Origin: Saprospiraceae bacterium
GTDB taxonomy: Bacteria; Bacteroidota; Bacteroidia; Chitinophagales; Saprospiraceae
Direction of reading: 5' to 3'
Length of the DNA: 64,000 bases
Assembly: GCA_016715245.1 (NCBI GenBank)
Contig: JADKAS010000014.1
Location: 62,001-126,000, forward strand
The notes beneath the pieces were generated by a model. It was given only the letters and a program-made list of their open reading frames with translations, made no database searches and was not told the DNA's origin. How positions within the stretch are numbered: the first letter of the stretch is position 1; each line of letters starts with the position of its first letter. Made by a program: the position numbers and the translations under genes. Shown here piece by piece: positions 40,088 to 49,022 of the stretch.

Positions 40088-40833
40088 CTGAAAAAAGATT
40101 TAGTGAATAAATTACTAATTACTTATAAAATTTTAACATCCATTATTATAAATGAGTTCCTCAAATGGTGTTGATCTTAATCATTCCAAAACAATAATAA
40201 TCCGCAAAATCCCAAAATATTTTTCACCCAACCATTAAAATCTTTTAGTTACTTATTTTAAAAAGTATTCCTCTTTTTTCCATGTGTACTAAGTTGATTT
40301 TACTGCAATAAATACATTTTTTTCTTTTTAGTTTTAGAAAAATTTTGAATAGTCAGGTTGCTTGAGGTATTCATGTTTTTCATAGTTTAGATGTCGTTTT
40401 TACATTGATTTTCAGACATTATTTTATTCAATTTTTACCAAACCGAAATTAATAGCAAAACCAACAGACGCCCACGTTTATAAATTTATTGATATATTTA
40501 ATATTACAGGAATTTAAATTTAGAAAAAAGAGCTTTCCAAAACAGGGTTGGGAAATAGTACTTACCATCTGAAAGGAGCCGATATGAAGGATAATGGTTG
40601 ATTGTCGGTGATTCCACTTGAAAAACAACTATTTTCTATTACATGTAAAATTCAAATCAAAAGCACGAATATTATGAGCTTCTCTCAGAAAAAGTAAATG
40701 GAGTACATTTTGTACCTGTAAAACAAACATATCAGCTATCAACAGGGGGAGCTGATATGTCTGGTGGCTTATATGATTTTATTACCTGTAAACCTTTTGT
40801 ATTGGAATGTAAAAAAATCAAAAAAGTGCGTTA
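40088..40833. other. 746-bp intergenic region, AT-rich
   Basis: Holds the promoter of the T9SS/S74 operon at its left end and the terminator of the methyltransferase gene at 40727-40760. A stop-free + frame of about 70 codons runs from about 40655 to 40870 without a usable early start and crosses into the antisense of the next gene; its sequence (YYELLSEKVNGVHFVP and LYDFITCKPFVLECKK) looks protein-like but I recognise no family. It may be a gene remnant or chance. Confidence 0.4.
40727..40760 (-). terminator. Hairpin terminator after the methyltransferase gene
   Basis: Perfect 11-bp arms ACATATCAGCT / AGCTGATATGT with a 12-nt loop; on the minus strand it is followed by TTGTTTTAC. It lies 74 bp past the stop of the gene at 40834. 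Confidence 0.65.
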
Positions 40834-41514
40834 TCAGATCAAAGCAGATTTGTTACTTATCAGAACATAATTGCCTTTTACAGGATTAAAAGTTGCATTT
40901 GGGAAAACAGGTAAAAAGACATGATTAATATATTTTTCTGTAGCTTCTATTTCAGTTTTGGTTTTTGCCAGCCGGTTAAATAACAAAATGCCGCTATCTG
41001 TTAGATTCTTTTGAAGGTTTTCTAAAAATTCTTTTGTTTCAAAAGGTGCCGGTATTTTTTCGCTGATGAAAATATCCATGGCAATGATATCATATCGGTT
41101 TGTATCCTGATGAACATAGGAACAGGCATCTGCCTGAATAAGGTGGATATCGCTAATTACATCAGGTAAAACATATTTGCTGGCTAAATATATAACAGCA
41201 TCATCAATTTCCACACCTGTATAGGAATACATTTTATGAAATTTTTTTTCCAACATAAAAGGAATACTGCCAAGACCAAAACCAAGTAAGAGTACCTGAG
41301 CTTCGTCCGGTAATTTCATTTTTTGAAAAGTCTCCCTGAAATTATCGTATTTGTCGGCATAAGAATAAATGGCTTCCCGGGTGGATAGTTGCAATCTTCC
41401 TTTACTTAGCGTAACCTCCAGAAATTCATTATAATCAGATGAAGATGTCTCTACATGAATTTCTGTAACGTAACTCATCCATTTTTTCCAAAAAGGAAAT
41501 GTAACTTTTGGCAT
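40834..41514 (-). CDS. Spermidine synthase-like methyltransferase-fold protein
   Basis: Rossmann-fold protein of about 226 residues related to the spermidine synthase/SAM-methyltransferase group. The nucleotide-binding loop is VLLLGFGLGSIPFML, the acidic strand end is YTGVEID and a further acidic motif is IHLIQADAC, with YDIIAMDIF beyond. The family-defining active-site residues of SpeE cannot be confirmed by eye, so the polyamine activity is open. The ATG at 41514 (MPKVTFPFWKKWMS) is preferred over one 36 bp upstream, since a -7-like box at 41548-41555 overlaps the longer start. It is divergent from aspS. Confidence 0.75.
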   Translation of the reverse strand: MPKVTFPFWKKWMSYVTEIHVETSSSDYNEFLEVTLSKGRLQLSTREAIYSYADKYDNFRETFQKMKLPDEAQVLLLGFGLGSIPFMLEKKFHKMYSYTGVEIDDAVIYLASKYVLPDVISDIHLIQADACSYVHQDTNRYDIIAMDIFISEKIPAPFETKEFLENLQKNLTDSGILLFNRLAKTKTEIEATEKYINHVFLPVFPNATFNPVKGNYVLISNKSALI

Positions 41515-41547
41515 CAATAGTACGTAATTGAAAAATTTAATAAAGTA

Positions 41548-41555
41548 CAAATGTA
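41548..41555 (-). promoter_or_regulatory. -7 promoter box for the methyltransferase gene
   Basis: The + strand CAAATGTA is TACATTTG on the gene strand, matching TAnnTTTG, 34 bp before the chosen ATG. Confidence 0.45.
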
Positions 41556-41604
41556 ATCAAAAAGATATTTCAATTTGCATTTCTGTTTTTTGCTGCATTA
41601 ATAT

Positions 41605-41612
41605 TACCTTTG
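41605..41612 (+). promoter_or_regulatory. -7 promoter box for aspS
   Basis: TACCTTTG matches TAnnTTTG, 35 bp before the aspS ATG. TTTG-like runs lie upstream but not at ideal spacing. Confidence 0.5.
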
Positions 41613-41646
41613 CACCCTGATTTCATTTATGGTTTAAAACAGAAAT

Positions 41647-43416
41647 ATGTATCGTAGTAAAAATTGTGGGGAATTGCGTCTTAAAGATGTCGGACAAAAA
41701 ATTACTTTGAGTGGTTGGATTCAGAAAAGCCGTGATCTCGGTGGTTTGACATTTACAGATGTACGAGACCGTTATGGCATTACCCAATTGGTATTTAACA
41801 TGGATGAAAATCCTGAATTGTGCGAAAAAGCCCGCAGGTTGGGAAGGGAATTTGTCATTCAGGCTTCCGGAACGGTAAGAGAAAGATCCAGCAAAAATGC
41901 TTCAAGATCTACAGGTGATATTGAAATAGAGGTCAACGAACTGACAGTCCTGAATGAATCAAAAGTTCCGCCTTTTACTATTGAAGATGAAACGGATGGT
42001 GGAGATGATTTGCGTATGAAATACCGTTACCTGGATCTGAGAAGAACTCCTTTGCAGCAAAATATAATTTTCAGATCCAAACTGGCTTTGGAGACCAGAA
42101 AATATCTCGACAGTCAGGATTTTGTGGAGGTAGAAACCCCGTTTCTCATCAAGAGTACCCCGGAAGGAGCGCGAGACTTTGTGGTTCCAAGCCGTTTGAA
42201 TCAGGGTCAGTTTTATGCACTGCCTCAAAGTCCACAAACCTTTAAACCAACTCTTATGCTAGGTGGACTTGACAAACATTTTCAGATTCTAAAGTGTTTT
42301 CGGGATGAAGACCTGAGGGCAGACCGCCAACCTGAATTCACTCAGATTGACTGCGAAATGTCTTTCGTCCATATTGAAGATATTCTCAATACCTTTGAAG
42401 GTTTGGCCAAACATCTTTTTAAAACCACATTACAAATAGAGCTGCCTGATTTTCCGAGAATGTCATATGATGAAGCTTTGGAAAAATACGGATCTGACAA
42501 ACCGGATCTTCGTTTTGGAATGGCTTTTACAGAATTAAATGAACAGGCCAAAGGAAAAGATTTTTCCGTCTTTGACCAGGCCGAGATTATCGTCGGTTTT
42601 GTCGCAGAAGGAATCGCAGAAACCTATTCCAACAAAGATATGAAAGACCTTACCGAATGGGTTCAAAGACCGCAAATAGGCGCAAAGGGATTGGTCTACA
42701 TCAAGTGGATGGATGACGACAGTATCAAATCCACCATCGGCAAGTTTTATAATGATGATACCCTGAAATCCTGGTTTGCCCTCATGGGAGGTAAAAAAGG
42801 AGATGTCATATTTATTATGTCGGGTGAAACCGACAAAACGCGCAAACAGCTCAATGAATTGCGCCTTGAAATGGGTAAAAAACTGAACCTTATCAAACCC
42901 GGATACTTCAAACCTTTATGGGTAATAGATTTTCCATTGCTGGAATGGGATGAAGAATCAGGACGTTTCCACGCGATGCACCACCCGTTCACTTCCCCTA
43001 AAAAAGAAGATATTCCCCGTATGTTGAACGGTGACCATGAAACGATGAAAAACCTTCGGGCGGATGCATACGACTTGGTAATCAATGGCTCTGAAATCGG
43101 TGGCGGTTCTATAAGAATTCACGACAGGGCGTTACAAAGCCGCAACTTTGACCTTCTTGGTTTTACAAAAGAGGAAGCCGAATATCAGTTTGGTTTTCTT
43201 ATGGGCGCCTTTGAATATGGTGCTCCGCCACACGGTGGAATAGCATTTGGGTTTGACCGGCTATGTGCTGTAATGAATGGACAATCGTCTATCCGTGATT
43301 TTATTGCTTTTCCTAAAAATAACCAGGGACGGGATATGATGATAGATGCACCTTCTTTGATTCACGAACAACAACTCATTGAATCAGGGATAAAACTTGC
43401 CGATCCGAAAAAGTAA
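41647..43416 (+). CDS. aspS: Aspartate--tRNA ligase
   Basis: Class II aminoacyl-tRNA synthetase of 589 residues, the bacterial type with a GAD insertion. Seen are the N-terminal anticodon-binding OB fold (GWIQKSRDLGGLTFTDVRD), motif 2 FRDEDLRADRQPEFTQID and motif 3 in AFGFDRLCAVM, followed by DFIAFPKNNQGRDMM. Whether it also charges tRNA-Asn cannot be told. The gene is monocistronic and converges on the small gene at 43482. Confidence 0.98.
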   Translation: MYRSKNCGELRLKDVGQKITLSGWIQKSRDLGGLTFTDVRDRYGITQLVFNMDENPELCEKARRLGREFVIQASGTVRERSSKNASRSTGDIEIEVNELTVLNESKVPPFTIEDETDGGDDLRMKYRYLDLRRTPLQQNIIFRSKLALETRKYLDSQDFVEVETPFLIKSTPEGARDFVVPSRLNQGQFYALPQSPQTFKPTLMLGGLDKHFQILKCFRDEDLRADRQPEFTQIDCEMSFVHIEDILNTFEGLAKHLFKTTLQIELPDFPRMSYDEALEKYGSDKPDLRFGMAFTELNEQAKGKDFSVFDQAEIIVGFVAEGIAETYSNKDMKDLTEWVQRPQIGAKGLVYIKWMDDDSIKSTIGKFYNDDTLKSWFALMGGKKGDVIFIMSGETDKTRKQLNELRLEMGKKLNLIKPGYFKPLWVIDFPLLEWDEESGRFHAMHHPFTSPKKEDIPRMLNGDHETMKNLRADAYDLVINGSEIGGGSIRIHDRALQSRNFDLLGFTKEEAEYQFGFLMGAFEYGAPPHGGIAFGFDRLCAVMNGQSSIRDFIAFPKNNQGRDMMIDAPSLIHEQQLIESGIKLADPKK

Positions 43417-43481
43417 AATACAGAAAAAACAGGAATTTGACCTGATAACCACTAATAAAATCTCTATTAATTTGCTTTCTA

Positions 43482-43829
43482 TCAGTTTTTGGGAATGTAG
43501 AGAAACTGAGCGCCCAATTCGCTAAGGGAAAACAAACATAAATACAATTCAGGATTTTTATAATCTTTTCTGAATTCGTCGATTTTGTCTTCAAAGATGA
43601 TTCCTTTGGTTACAAACTCTTCCAATGTGGATATATTTACCGACCATTTGTGATTTTTTCCATCGGATTCGATGAGTGGAATTCCCATTTCCAATTCCTG
43701 CTGATGTATAATAAAAATAGGATACTTTGAAACATTTTCATCCATAACCACTTCAGCAGCCTGCGCCAGTATTTTTTTATACGGGCGAATCTGGTATTCC
43801 AGCATTAAAAATTTTTCACCTTCTTCCAT
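43482..43829 (-). CDS. Small uncharacterised protein downstream of rlmD
   Basis: A 115-residue protein with no signal peptide or membrane segment and no domain I recognise. It is acidic in its middle part and begins MEEGEKFLMLEYQIRPYK. It starts 3 bp after the rlmD stop on the same strand, so the two are very likely co-transcribed. A role linked to rRNA modification would be guesswork. Confidence 0.7.
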   Translation of the reverse strand: MEEGEKFLMLEYQIRPYKKILAQAAEVVMDENVSKYPIFIIHQQELEMGIPLIESDGKNHKWSVNISTLEEFVTKGIIFEDKIDEFRKDYKNPELYLCLFSLSELGAQFLYIPKN

Positions 43830-43832
43830 GGT

Positions 43833-45062
43833 TTATTTTTTTAGGTCCAGCCTGGCAACACATTCTATATGATGCGTGTGAGGAAACATATCAACCGGTT
43901 GTATGGCAGTAACTTCATACTTTTCCTTCAGTAAAAACAAATCCCGTGCCTGGGTTGCAGGATTGCAGCTGATATAAATTATTTTGCTTGCTTCGAGCAA
44001 GAGCAGCGTATTTACCACATCTTCATGCATACCTGCTCTGGGCGGATCCGTAAAAACAACATCCGGTTTGCCGTGTTTTTTGATAAAATCCGGATTTAAA
44101 AGGTCCCTGACATCACCTGTATAAAAATCAGCATTTCCGATACCATTCAGTTCTTTGTTTATATTGGCATCATCAATGGCCTCTTTTATCTCTTCTATGC
44201 CAACTACTTTTTTGACTTTATCTGCTATATAAAGGGCAATACTTCCCAATCCTGTATATAAATCGAAAACATTGTCTGTGGCTTTACATTCTGCAAAACC
44301 TGAGGCAATATCAAACAGTCGTATAGCCTGGCGGGTGTTGGTTTGGAAAAATGACTTGGGACCAATGCGGTAAGTTACTTTTCCAAGAGATTCTTCAATG
44401 TATTCCTTTCCTTTATACAAGATCATTTGCTGGTCAAAAAGCGTGTCATTTTTTTTAGTATTGACCACATAAAAAAGGGAATCAATTTCGGGAAATCTTT
44501 TGGCAATGGCATCCATAAGATGTACTATATTGTTGTCTTTTTCTCTTCCGAAAACGACGATGACCATCCATTGTCCGGTGGTGGTATTTCGAACCACCAT
44601 ATTGCGCATATCGCCTTCATGAAAAAATGTGCTGTAGTAAGTATATCCATTTTCTAGAGTATATTCTCTGACAAAATTTCTGATTTCGTTGGTCTTGTTA
44701 TTTTGTAGCAAACATTCTTCAATGTCAACAATTTTGTCGAAATATCCGGGACGGTGAAAACCAAGCGCAGGATTTTTATTAATAATTTTTTCAGAAGCAG
44801 CTTCCTCATTGGTAATCCAGCGTTTATCTGAAAAACTGTATTCAAGTTTATTCCTGTAGTAAAAAACATCATCACATCCTATAATAGGCAACAAAACTGA
44901 AACATCCAGTTTTGCTATTCTTTGCATGACATCCCGAACTACAATGTGTTTATGTTCCAGTTGTTTTTCATAAGACAGGTTTTGCCATTTACAACCACCA
45001 CACACTCCGAAATGCTGGCATGCGGGTTGAATTCTGTCATTTGACAAAGATTTGATTTCCAA
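43833..45062 (-). CDS. rlmD: 23S rRNA (uracil-C5)-methyltransferase RlmD, main part (frameshifted gene)
   Basis: SAM-dependent enzyme that methylates a uracil C5 in 23S rRNA (U1939 in E. coli). This part holds the Fe-S cluster cysteines (CQHFGVCGGC, near the start), the central RNA-binding region, the SAM site FDLYTGLGSIALYIADK, DPPRAGMHEDV, the catalytic cysteine in ISCNPATQARDL and the C-terminal DMFPHTHHIECVARLDL. The frame begins inside the protein: the TRAM domain lies in a different frame just upstream (next entry). Adding one base to the T5 run at 45088-45092 joins them with RKKKSFYEAIPLEIKSLS, giving a normal-length protein of about 469 residues. The actual start is therefore the ATG at 45241, and the apparent TTG start at 45062 is an artefact of the break. 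Confidence 0.9.
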   Translation of the reverse strand: MEIKSLSNDRIQPACQHFGVCGGCKWQNLSYEKQLEHKHIVVRDVMQRIAKLDVSVLLPIIGCDDVFYYRNKLEYSFSDKRWITNEEAASEKIINKNPALGFHRPGYFDKIVDIEECLLQNNKTNEIRNFVREYTLENGYTYYSTFFHEGDMRNMVVRNTTTGQWMVIVVFGREKDNNIVHLMDAIAKRFPEIDSLFYVVNTKKNDTLFDQQMILYKGKEYIEESLGKVTYRIGPKSFFQTNTRQAIRLFDIASGFAECKATDNVFDLYTGLGSIALYIADKVKKVVGIEEIKEAIDDANINKELNGIGNADFYTGDVRDLLNPDFIKKHGKPDVVFTDPPRAGMHEDVVNTLLLLEASKIIYISCNPATQARDLFLLKEKYEVTAIQPVDMFPHTHHIECVARLDLKK

Positions 45063-45241
45063 AGGAATAGCTTCGTAAAAGGACTTCTTTTTCTGAGGAC
45101 CAATACATCGGCAATATCGCCGGGCACGACGGATTCCACAAAAACAACATGTCCTTCATGGTTTCTTCCAATGGCCTTTCCCTTGTCAGCAATACCTGTG
45201 ATCAATAAGTTGGTAATAATCTGTTTTTTTCTCTTCCCCAT
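44939..45241 (-). CDS. rlmD: RlmD, N-terminal TRAM-domain part (frameshifted gene)
   Basis: N-terminal part of rlmD. MGKRKKQIITNLLITGIADK is followed by GKAIGRNHEGHVVFVESVVP and GDIADVLVLRKR, the pattern of a TRAM RNA-binding domain. After codon 52 or so the frame is wrong (SPFTKLFLWKSNL) and overlaps the main part until a stop at 44939. The start lies 4 bp after the S46 peptidase stop, suggesting one operon of S46 peptidase, rlmD and the 115-residue protein. Confidence 0.85.
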   Translation of the reverse strand: MGKRKKQIITNLLITGIADKGKAIGRNHEGHVVFVESVVPGDIADVLVLRKRSPFTKLFLWKSNLCQMTEFNPHASISECVVVVNGKTCLMKNNWNINTL

Positions 45242-45245
45242 GAAA

Positions 45246-47450
45246 TTAAGCAGCTTTCTTTTTTTTCTTTTTCCCTTTTGGATGCACGAGCTTCATTTCG
45301 TCAACCAGATGACCTGCGTCAGCAAATACATCGACAACCCATAAAATATACCTGACATCCACCATAATATTTCGGCAAATGGAGGCATCGTAATTGATAT
45401 CACTCATCGTACCTTCCCAAACCCGGTCAAAATTAATTCCGATTAAATTGCCATGTGCGTCAATTCCGGGACTTCCGCTGTTTCCCCCTGTGGTATGATT
45501 GGAAGCGATAAAACAAACCGGCAATTTTCCATTTTTATCAGCATAACGGTCAAATTCCTTTTTATTGTACAGTTCAATATATTTTTTCGGCAGATCAAAT
45601 TCATAGTCGCCTGGCTTATACTTTTCAAGTACACCGTCAAGGTAGGTCACGTGGTGATAGTTGACAGCATCCTGAGCACTATAACCATTTACCTGTCCGT
45701 AGGTGACCCTCAATGTACTGTTGGCATCAGGATAGAATCTTTTTTCGGGAAACTTTTCAAGTTGTGCTCTGGTGTACATTGCCTGCTTCAGGTCAATATC
45801 CGCTTTTAAGGAATTATAGGGAGTTAAAAAGGTTTTATTGGCAAATACGGACCATTCAAAAATAGTAGCGTATAAGGGATCTTTTTTGATAAGATCCGTT
45901 ATTGTTTTAGGGTCTTTGGAAAATATCTCCGAAATCTCATTGTACGTTGTCAGGGAAGACTGCTTGTATAAATCCGATATCATCGAGTGATAACTCTCAT
46001 CTTTGTTGATGCCTAGGCTTTCTCTCCGGAGTAATTCAGGAACAAATCCGGCAGGAAGTCGGTCAACATAAAGGGTGAGAAGGGCTCCAAATTTTTCGAT
46101 ATCAATTTTAAGATCAACATCCTTGTAAAATACTTCCGCTCCTGATTTAATGCCGGGGAAAATTTTCTGAAAACCGGCTTCTCCATTGTTTTCATAAGCA
46201 GAGACAAGTCTTTGTAATGTAAACATATATGATGTCAAGTCGACATTTCTCTGCAATATTTCAGCGTAATATTCCCTTGCCAGCGCATATCCGCTAATAG
46301 AATCGTATAGTCTGTTTACATCGTTTAATAATCCTGTGTAGGGCGAATTTTTTTCAAGTCTCGAAGTAAACGTGTTTTCATATTTTTCTTTTTTGGCCAG
46401 TGCTTTTGATTTTTTAAGACCCAGGTTTTCACCAATCCATTTTTTGTATGCATTGGCTAAAGAAGCATATTTTGCAGCGTATTGTATTTTTATTTTTTCA
46501 TCTTTTCTCATGTACTTATCCATGATTTGCAGTGACGTCTCTCTGATGTTTATCCGGGCAGGATTGAGGGAGTTTAAAATCTGATCTACCGCAACTTCTG
46601 GAAGGTATTGGGTAGTCCTTCCCGGAAATCCGAATACCATAGTGAAATCTCCGGGTTCCACACCATCCATGGAAATGGGCAGGAAATGTTTTGGAGTGAA
46701 AGGCACATTGTCTTTGGAATATTCTGCAGGCTGATTGTTTTTGTCGGCATATATTCTGAAAAAGGAAAAATCACCAGTATGTCTTGGCCATACCCAGTTG
46801 TCCGTATCTGCACCAAATTTTCCGATGGATTCAGGAGGGGTGCCCACCAGTCTGACATCCAGAAAAGTTGTGGTGACAAAAGCATAATAATTATTGCCGT
46901 CGAAGAAAGAACGGATCATTACTTTCTGGTGTTTGCCAAGAGAATAGTTTTTACTTATTTTATCTATGTTTTTGTCTATCAGGCTTTGTCGTGCAGCAGC
47001 TGTCAATTCTGAACCAACACCATCAAGAACTTTTGATGTTACATCATCAATATAATCGATAAAAGTAGCGGTAAGTCCCTTGTTTGGCAATTCATCAGCA
47101 AATGATTTTGCCCAGAATCCATTTTTTATCAAGTTGTTTTCTACGGTAGAATGATTTTGAATCTGTCCAAACCCACAATGATGGTTGGTCAGCAATAGTC
47201 CTTTTGAAGAAATCACTTCTGACGTACAAAATCCGCCGAAATGTACGATGGCATCCTTTAGCGAACCTTTATTTACGCTGTAGATATCTTCAGCAGAAAT
47301 TTTCATTCCCATGCTTTTCATTTCTTTTTCATTCAATGCTTTTAAAAGCTGAGGAAGCCACATTCCTTCACCGGCGAAGGAGAAGGTCGAATTCAAGAGG
47401 ACAATAAAAACCGGGAAGACCAAACGATTCAAATGACAAAGTATCGACAT
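45246..47450 (-). CDS. S46 family dipeptidyl-peptidase, DPP11-like
   Basis: Exported or periplasmic serine peptidase that releases N-terminal dipeptides, about 734 residues. A signal peptide (LVFPVFIVLLNSTFSFA) precedes GEGMWLPQLL. The catalytic His lies in LLTNHHCGFGQ (H90/H91), the acidic residue in FGADTDNWVWPRHTGDFS and the nucleophile S658 in GGNSGSPG. Eighteen residues after the serine comes R676 (INFDRVWEGTMSD); in Porphyromonas DPP11 an arginine at the equivalent spacing (S655 to R673) gives preference for Asp or Glu at P1, whereas DPP7 has Gly. The ATG at 47450 is preferred because a -7 box at 47484-47491 overlaps a longer start at 47486. The C-terminus is a lysine run (GKKKKKKAA). 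Confidence 0.93.
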   Translation of the reverse strand: MSILCHLNRLVFPVFIVLLNSTFSFAGEGMWLPQLLKALNEKEMKSMGMKISAEDIYSVNKGSLKDAIVHFGGFCTSEVISSKGLLLTNHHCGFGQIQNHSTVENNLIKNGFWAKSFADELPNKGLTATFIDYIDDVTSKVLDGVGSELTAAARQSLIDKNIDKISKNYSLGKHQKVMIRSFFDGNNYYAFVTTTFLDVRLVGTPPESIGKFGADTDNWVWPRHTGDFSFFRIYADKNNQPAEYSKDNVPFTPKHFLPISMDGVEPGDFTMVFGFPGRTTQYLPEVAVDQILNSLNPARINIRETSLQIMDKYMRKDEKIKIQYAAKYASLANAYKKWIGENLGLKKSKALAKKEKYENTFTSRLEKNSPYTGLLNDVNRLYDSISGYALAREYYAEILQRNVDLTSYMFTLQRLVSAYENNGEAGFQKIFPGIKSGAEVFYKDVDLKIDIEKFGALLTLYVDRLPAGFVPELLRRESLGINKDESYHSMISDLYKQSSLTTYNEISEIFSKDPKTITDLIKKDPLYATIFEWSVFANKTFLTPYNSLKADIDLKQAMYTRAQLEKFPEKRFYPDANSTLRVTYGQVNGYSAQDAVNYHHVTYLDGVLEKYKPGDYEFDLPKKYIELYNKKEFDRYADKNGKLPVCFIASNHTTGGNSGSPGIDAHGNLIGINFDRVWEGTMSDINYDASICRNIMVDVRYILWVVDVFADAGHLVDEMKLVHPKGKKKKKKAA

Positions 47451-47483
47451 AACACGAATTTTCTGATGTTTGAAAAAAGAACA

Positions 47484-47491
47484 CAAAGGTA
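47484..47491 (-). promoter_or_regulatory. -7 promoter box for the S46-rlmD operon
   Basis: The + strand CAAAGGTA is TACCTTTG on the gene strand, matching TAnnTTTG, 34 bp before the chosen start. Confidence 0.5.
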
Positions 47492-47584
47492 AAAAAAATG
47501 AGGAACTCCATTTCAGTATTTTTTCTTTTACATTTTTTTTAACTTGATATTATCATGTCAGCTCTAAGTATAAAAAAATTATTT

Positions 47585-47737
47585 TCACGTCGTCAAAGTG
47601 GTTCCGGCTACCCACGCAGGTGCATATATTATCTCGTTATGATAACCGGATATTTTTGCTTCCCGCTGTTGCAGGCGGACCACATCAAAATCATGTAAAT
47701 GGTTTTTCAGGAATTGATTGCTGTTATTTATAAACAT
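47585..47737 (-). CDS. Possible 50-residue small ORF overlapping the membrane protein's 3' end
   Basis: An ATG at 47737 opens a 50-codon frame (FDVVRLQQREAKISGY and IIYAPAWVAGTTLTT) overlapping the stop of the upstream membrane protein by 14 bp. Base composition is more GC-rich than the surroundings and the sequence looks protein-like. I recognise no family; it may be a small protein or the tail of a lost gene. Confidence 0.25.
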   Translation of the reverse strand: MFINNSNQFLKNHLHDFDVVRLQQREAKISGYHNEIIYAPAWVAGTTLTT

Positions 47738-48458
47738 TACTCACAACAAAATTTCCGAAAGCCTGCCAAACATCAGAATATCGGGCATGATACACCAGGT
47801 CTGAAAATAAAAAAGTTAGAAGCATAATTAAGTAGGACGTCCAATTTTTATTTTTTACAAAGTCGCTTAAAAAAAGTACAGCAATTATTGCGGTTTTTAC
47901 GTATAAAACAATGGGAAGTATATTAGCAACGCCTATTTCAGGAAAATAAATAAACAAGATTCTGTTTAACGGTGGACCTATCATGAGGATCGCTGTTCCA
48001 ATGATGAAACGCATATGTTTATAGGTAAATTTTCTGTAGTAGACAGCCAGAGAATAAAAAAAGACAAACATGAATAGTTGCATCCATGTTATTGATTGAT
48101 TGGCCATTACATCGATGGATGCTTTTTCAAGAATACCTGTTTGATAATTCTGCTTTGCAACAAGAAACATAGATATAATAATTAAAGGCGCAATGACATA
48201 TGTCAGTTTCCCAAAAAAACGATGAACAGTAAAGCGTCTTTTGTAGATTAATACAGGTTGTAAGACTAATAATATAACCCATGAACCCATTAACGCTCCA
48301 TGAATATGGTGTATCCATGAAAATTCGGTAAATTCAGGAAAATGTTTGATATACGTTGCATGAAAACCAATATGTACTATTAAAAATACAAGTATCATTC
48401 CGGTTATGATAGCTTTAATGTTTGTTGGTGGTGCATGAGTTATGTTGTCTTGTAACAT
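47724..48458 (-). CDS. Polytopic membrane protein, DUF2306-like
   Basis: Integral membrane protein of 244 residues with about seven hydrophobic segments. Conserved-looking polar landmarks sit in or next to helices: HIGFHATYIKHFPEF, WIHHIHGALMGSWVILL, FTVHRFFGKLTYVIAPL and YKHMRFIIGTAILMIGPPLNR. The His-rich pattern is reminiscent of DUF2306 and related haem-type membrane proteins, but haem binding is only a possibility. It is alone on its transcript apart from the possible small ORF, and has a -7 box at 48480-48487. Confidence 0.7.
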   Translation of the reverse strand: MLQDNITHAPPTNIKAIITGMILVFLIVHIGFHATYIKHFPEFTEFSWIHHIHGALMGSWVILLVLQPVLIYKRRFTVHRFFGKLTYVIAPLIIISMFLVAKQNYQTGILEKASIDVMANQSITWMQLFMFVFFYSLAVYYRKFTYKHMRFIIGTAILMIGPPLNRILFIYFPEIGVANILPIVLYVKTAIIAVLFLSDFVKNKNWTSYLIMLLTFLFSDLVYHARYSDVWQAFGNFVVSNVYK

Positions 48459-48479
48459 TGTTTATATCATTTTGAAATT

Positions 48480-48487
48480 CAAAGGTA
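48480..48487 (-). promoter_or_regulatory. -7 promoter box for the membrane protein gene
   Basis: The + strand CAAAGGTA is TACCTTTG on the gene strand, matching TAnnTTTG, 22 bp before the ATG. Confidence 0.5.
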
Positions 48488-48857
48488 GCTATTACTCAAT
48501 AATTTACCATATAAAGTTCTGGCATAAGAATATATGTCAAATCCCAGACTGTGTCGAAGAGCCTTATTTAAAACCTTAAAAAAATGTATCTAAAGTTTGG
48601 GACTAAAAACACTATCGATACATTCATACGAGGTAAAGTTAAATAAAATATTTTTAGCTTGGGAGAATATGGGTGCCCAAATATATGAACCATTTAGTTG
48701 GGCAAACCTTATAGGAAATTATATTTCGTTTTGAATATAATAGACTTGGAAGCATAAAGGAGAAATAATCAGAAGCACGTTTGACTTTTGTTTTCTGATT
48801 TTTGGTTCAGTTCAAGGGATTTTGTTTATACGACTTAATGTTAGCGGTTCTTTGTTT
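48488..48857. other. 370-bp AT-rich stretch without a gene
   Basis: No open frame with recognisable content on either strand. It separates the membrane protein gene from the acetyltransferase remnant, and its right end contains the left GTTAGCGGT repeat (48840-48848). Confidence 0.5.
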
Positions 48858-49022
48858 TTAATCAATACCAATTACTTTACTTCTTCGTTCTAATAATATG
48901 GCATCTCGCCACATTCCATTCATTTTACCTATTTTTTCTCTAATTCCTATTTTCCTGAATCCGAGTTCTTCGTGAATTTTTAAGCTTGCACTGTTTTCAG
49001 GAGATATTCCTGCTTGTAATGT
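48858..49022 (-). pseudogene. C-terminal fragment of a GNAT acetyltransferase
   Basis: About 55 codons read TLQAGISPENSASLKIH, then LGFRKIGIREKIGKMNG and WRDAILLERRS before a stop. This is the typical C-terminal end of a phosphinothricin-acetyltransferase-like GNAT protein. The first three quarters are missing; an in-frame TGA at 49023-49025 sits directly before the homologous part. No start codon is available, so it is a truncated remnant. Confidence 0.7.
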
